NCBI GenBank assembly: GCA_038331135.1
Contig: JBBQOS010000051.1
Span: 1-6,020 of the forward strand
Source of the DNA: UBA9337 sp038331135
Lineage (GTDB): Bacteria > Patescibacteriota > Minisyncoccia > Moranbacterales > UBA9337
DNA length: 6,020 nucleotides
Reading direction: 5' to 3'
In this document: piece after piece, positions 5,252 through 6,020 of the stretch
Layout: every line of letters starts with the position of its first letter
How positions within the stretch are numbered: position 1 is the stretch's first letter
The notes under the pieces: generated by a model
Databases searched by the model: none
The model's input: the letters and a program-made list of their open reading frames with translations, nothing else
What the model was told of the DNA's origin: nothing
Translations under genes and position numbers: made by a program

Positions 5252-5908
5252 ATGAAAAAAATAAAAGAATATTGGCAAAAAAATCCCAGAAAAAGAAAAC
5301 TGGTAGTAGTAGCGATGGTAGTGGTAGGGATGAGTTTATCTTTTGGACTGTATGCTTTGGCGCAGTCGTTTATCGATAGTTTTTCGGATACGACTAGAAT
5401 CTCCAAAACTTGGAACGCAAACGTGGACACAACCGCCGGTGAGATCAAATCAGTCGTTAAAACTTGCGACAACGGAACTTGGTTTTGTAGTGCTAATAAT
5501 GTTTGTGCCAATACCTTGGGTGATGGAAACTATATTGTGGTAAAAAGAACTGATGTAAGTGGGACGAAAAAATGGAAAACTACTAGCACTGACTGTAGTC
5601 GACCGGAATGTGGAGTTGATGGGGCGCAGAGTACGGATAATTTAGTTGCCGACAATACTGTACTTTTCCCCCAGTATCCAGCGAGAGATGCTTGCAAAGC
5701 AGTCGGCGGACGGTTGCCAACCAAAACAGAATTACAATGTATCTACAACAATCGTGCGACGTTTGGCAATAATTTCGTCGCGTACAATTATTGGTCCGGC
5801 ACCGAGGGCTCCACGACGCTTGCCTGGAACGTTTATTTCCCGCCGGGTCTCACGTATAACGACACTAAGGCGTATAGTTGCTATGTGCGTTGTGTTCTAG
5901 GGTGGTAG
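5252..5908 (+). CDS. Secreted C-type-lectin-fold protein, probable DGR target (variable protein)
   Basis: The 218-residue product starts with a basic stretch (KNPRKRK, 10-16) and a hydrophobic segment (17-34). An ALA|Q signal-peptidase site follows at 35-38, so it is exported or anchored. The middle (about 40-138) has paired cysteines and FSDTTRISKTWNANVDTTAG. The C-terminal part (YPARDACKAVGGRLPTKTEL, 142-161) has the G-RLPT-EL motif of the DUF1566/FGE-type C-type-lectin fold. It ends in YWSGTE (180-185), AWN (191-193), F--G (196-199) and YVRCVLGW (211-218). This scaffold, with variable residues between fixed W, G and RCV, is the known pattern of DGR variable proteins, which usually bind diverse ligands at the cell surface. 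ATG 5252 is chosen because the signal sequence starts there; no Shine-Dalgarno motif is seen. Without a reverse transcriptase in view the DGR link is inference. It could instead be an ordinary DUF1566 protein. Confidence 0.8.
   Translation: MKKIKEYWQKNPRKRKLVVVAMVVVGMSLSFGLYALAQSFIDSFSDTTRISKTWNANVDTTAGEIKSVVKTCDNGTWFCSANNVCANTLGDGNYIVVKRTDVSGTKKWKTTSTDCSRPECGVDGAQSTDNLVADNTVLFPQYPARDACKAVGGRLPTKTELQCIYNNRATFGNNFVAYNYWSGTEGSTTLAWNVYFPPGLTYNDTKAYSCYVRCVLGW
5786..5907 (+). other. Putative DGR variable region (VR)
   Basis: The last ~40 codons are visibly richer in G/C than the rest of the gene (GGC TCC ACG ACG CTT, CCG CCG, GAC, GCG, TGC). Many could derive from AAC or AAT codons by changes at the two A positions, which is the adenine-directed mutation signature of DGRs. 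The fixed codons (TAT TGG TCC, ACC GAG, GCC TGG AAC, TAT GTG CGT TGT) fall where target families keep scaffold residues. The 3' end up to the stop would be the initiation-of-mutagenic-homing zone. The 5' boundary is a guess. No template repeat occurs in the window, so this is not proven. Confidence 0.55.
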
Positions 5909-5917
5909 GTATTTGGA

Positions 5918-5959
5918 ATTTGATAATTTGTCCCGCCGAATGGCGGATTTGATAATTTG
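5918..5959. repeat. Hairpin flanked by 13-bp direct repeats, just after the variable region
   Basis: CCGCC-GAAT-GGCGG (5933-5946) is a 5-bp stem with a 4-base loop. It is flanked by exact copies of ATTTGATAATTTG at 5918-5930 and 5947-5959. The stem starts 25 bp after the stop codon. No T run follows, so terminator activity would be weak. Some DGRs carry a hairpin/cruciform shortly after the variable region that helps homing; this one is shorter, and its loop differs from the usual GRNA form. Confidence 0.6.
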
Positions 5960-6020
5960 GTTTGAAAAATTTAATGCAAAACAAAAATTTTCCTCTATAC
6001 TATAAAATGTATCAATTGCT

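Noticed and set aside
5530..5900. Overlapping open frames on both strands within the variable-protein gene
   Set aside because: They are shadows in other frames of a gene with signal peptide and recognised C-terminal motifs.
5909..6020. Template repeat or reverse-transcriptase start at the window's end
   Set aside because: No near-copy of 5786-5907 is present and no reading frame begins here. TATACT at 5996-6001 resembles a -10 box but has no convincing -35.

Overview
The window looks like a chromosomal piece of an uncultured Patescibacteria/CPR bacterium, probably Parcubacteria-like. This is inferred from several features together: an AT-rich genome of small genes, no Shine-Dalgarno motif before any of the five internal starts, a four-helix-bundle/suffix-domain protein, secreted proteins with poorly known middles, many short palindromic intergenic repeats, and a C-type-lectin-like variable protein of the kind targeted by diversity-generating retroelements (DGRs). 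The reading frames use the standard code, with no in-frame TGA. I cannot name the species.

Layout. 1-909 is the 3' part of a large, probably surface-exposed protein: helical linker, calcium-loop-like Asp repeats, then a beta-rich C-terminal domain. 910-1230 holds no gene but is filled from about 925 to 1188 by a one-strand polypurine array of GGG runs. 1231-1956 encodes the four-helix-bundle/suffix-domain protein, and its coding sequence carries the same GGG/CCC-run motif in both orientations. 1957-2291 has no gene; it holds a roughly 160-bp inverted-repeat (MITE-like) element and an extended -10 promoter. 2292-2834 encodes a small membrane-anchored protein of unknown function.

2835-3119 and 4486 onward frame a two-gene AbiE-type (type IV) toxin-antitoxin module. 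The antitoxin/repressor is at 3132-3713 and the nucleotidyltransferase toxin at 3724-4485. A promoter at 3048-3076 is followed at once by a perfect 20-bp palindrome, a likely operator. The whole module sits between two identical 67-bp direct repeats (2954-3020 and 4524-4590), suggesting that it is or was a movable cassette.

4486-5251 is a 766-bp stretch without a gene. It contains the second 67-bp copy, a family of degenerate inverted/direct repeats (4739-4922), a perfect 42-bp palindrome made of nested smaller ones (4926-4967), a near-consensus promoter (4975-5003) and an AT-rich tract with TTAG motifs. I see nothing in 4591-4738 or in 5061-5251.

5252-5908 encodes a secreted or anchored protein whose last ~40 codons look like a DGR variable region. 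No reverse transcriptase or template repeat lies in the window; if present, they would be downstream of 6020 or elsewhere in the genome. A small hairpin flanked by 13-bp direct repeats follows the stop codon.

Overall the window reads as an accessory region with three separate systems side by side: a repeat array tied to a four-helix-bundle gene, a repeat-flanked AbiE defence/stability module, and a hypervariable surface protein.
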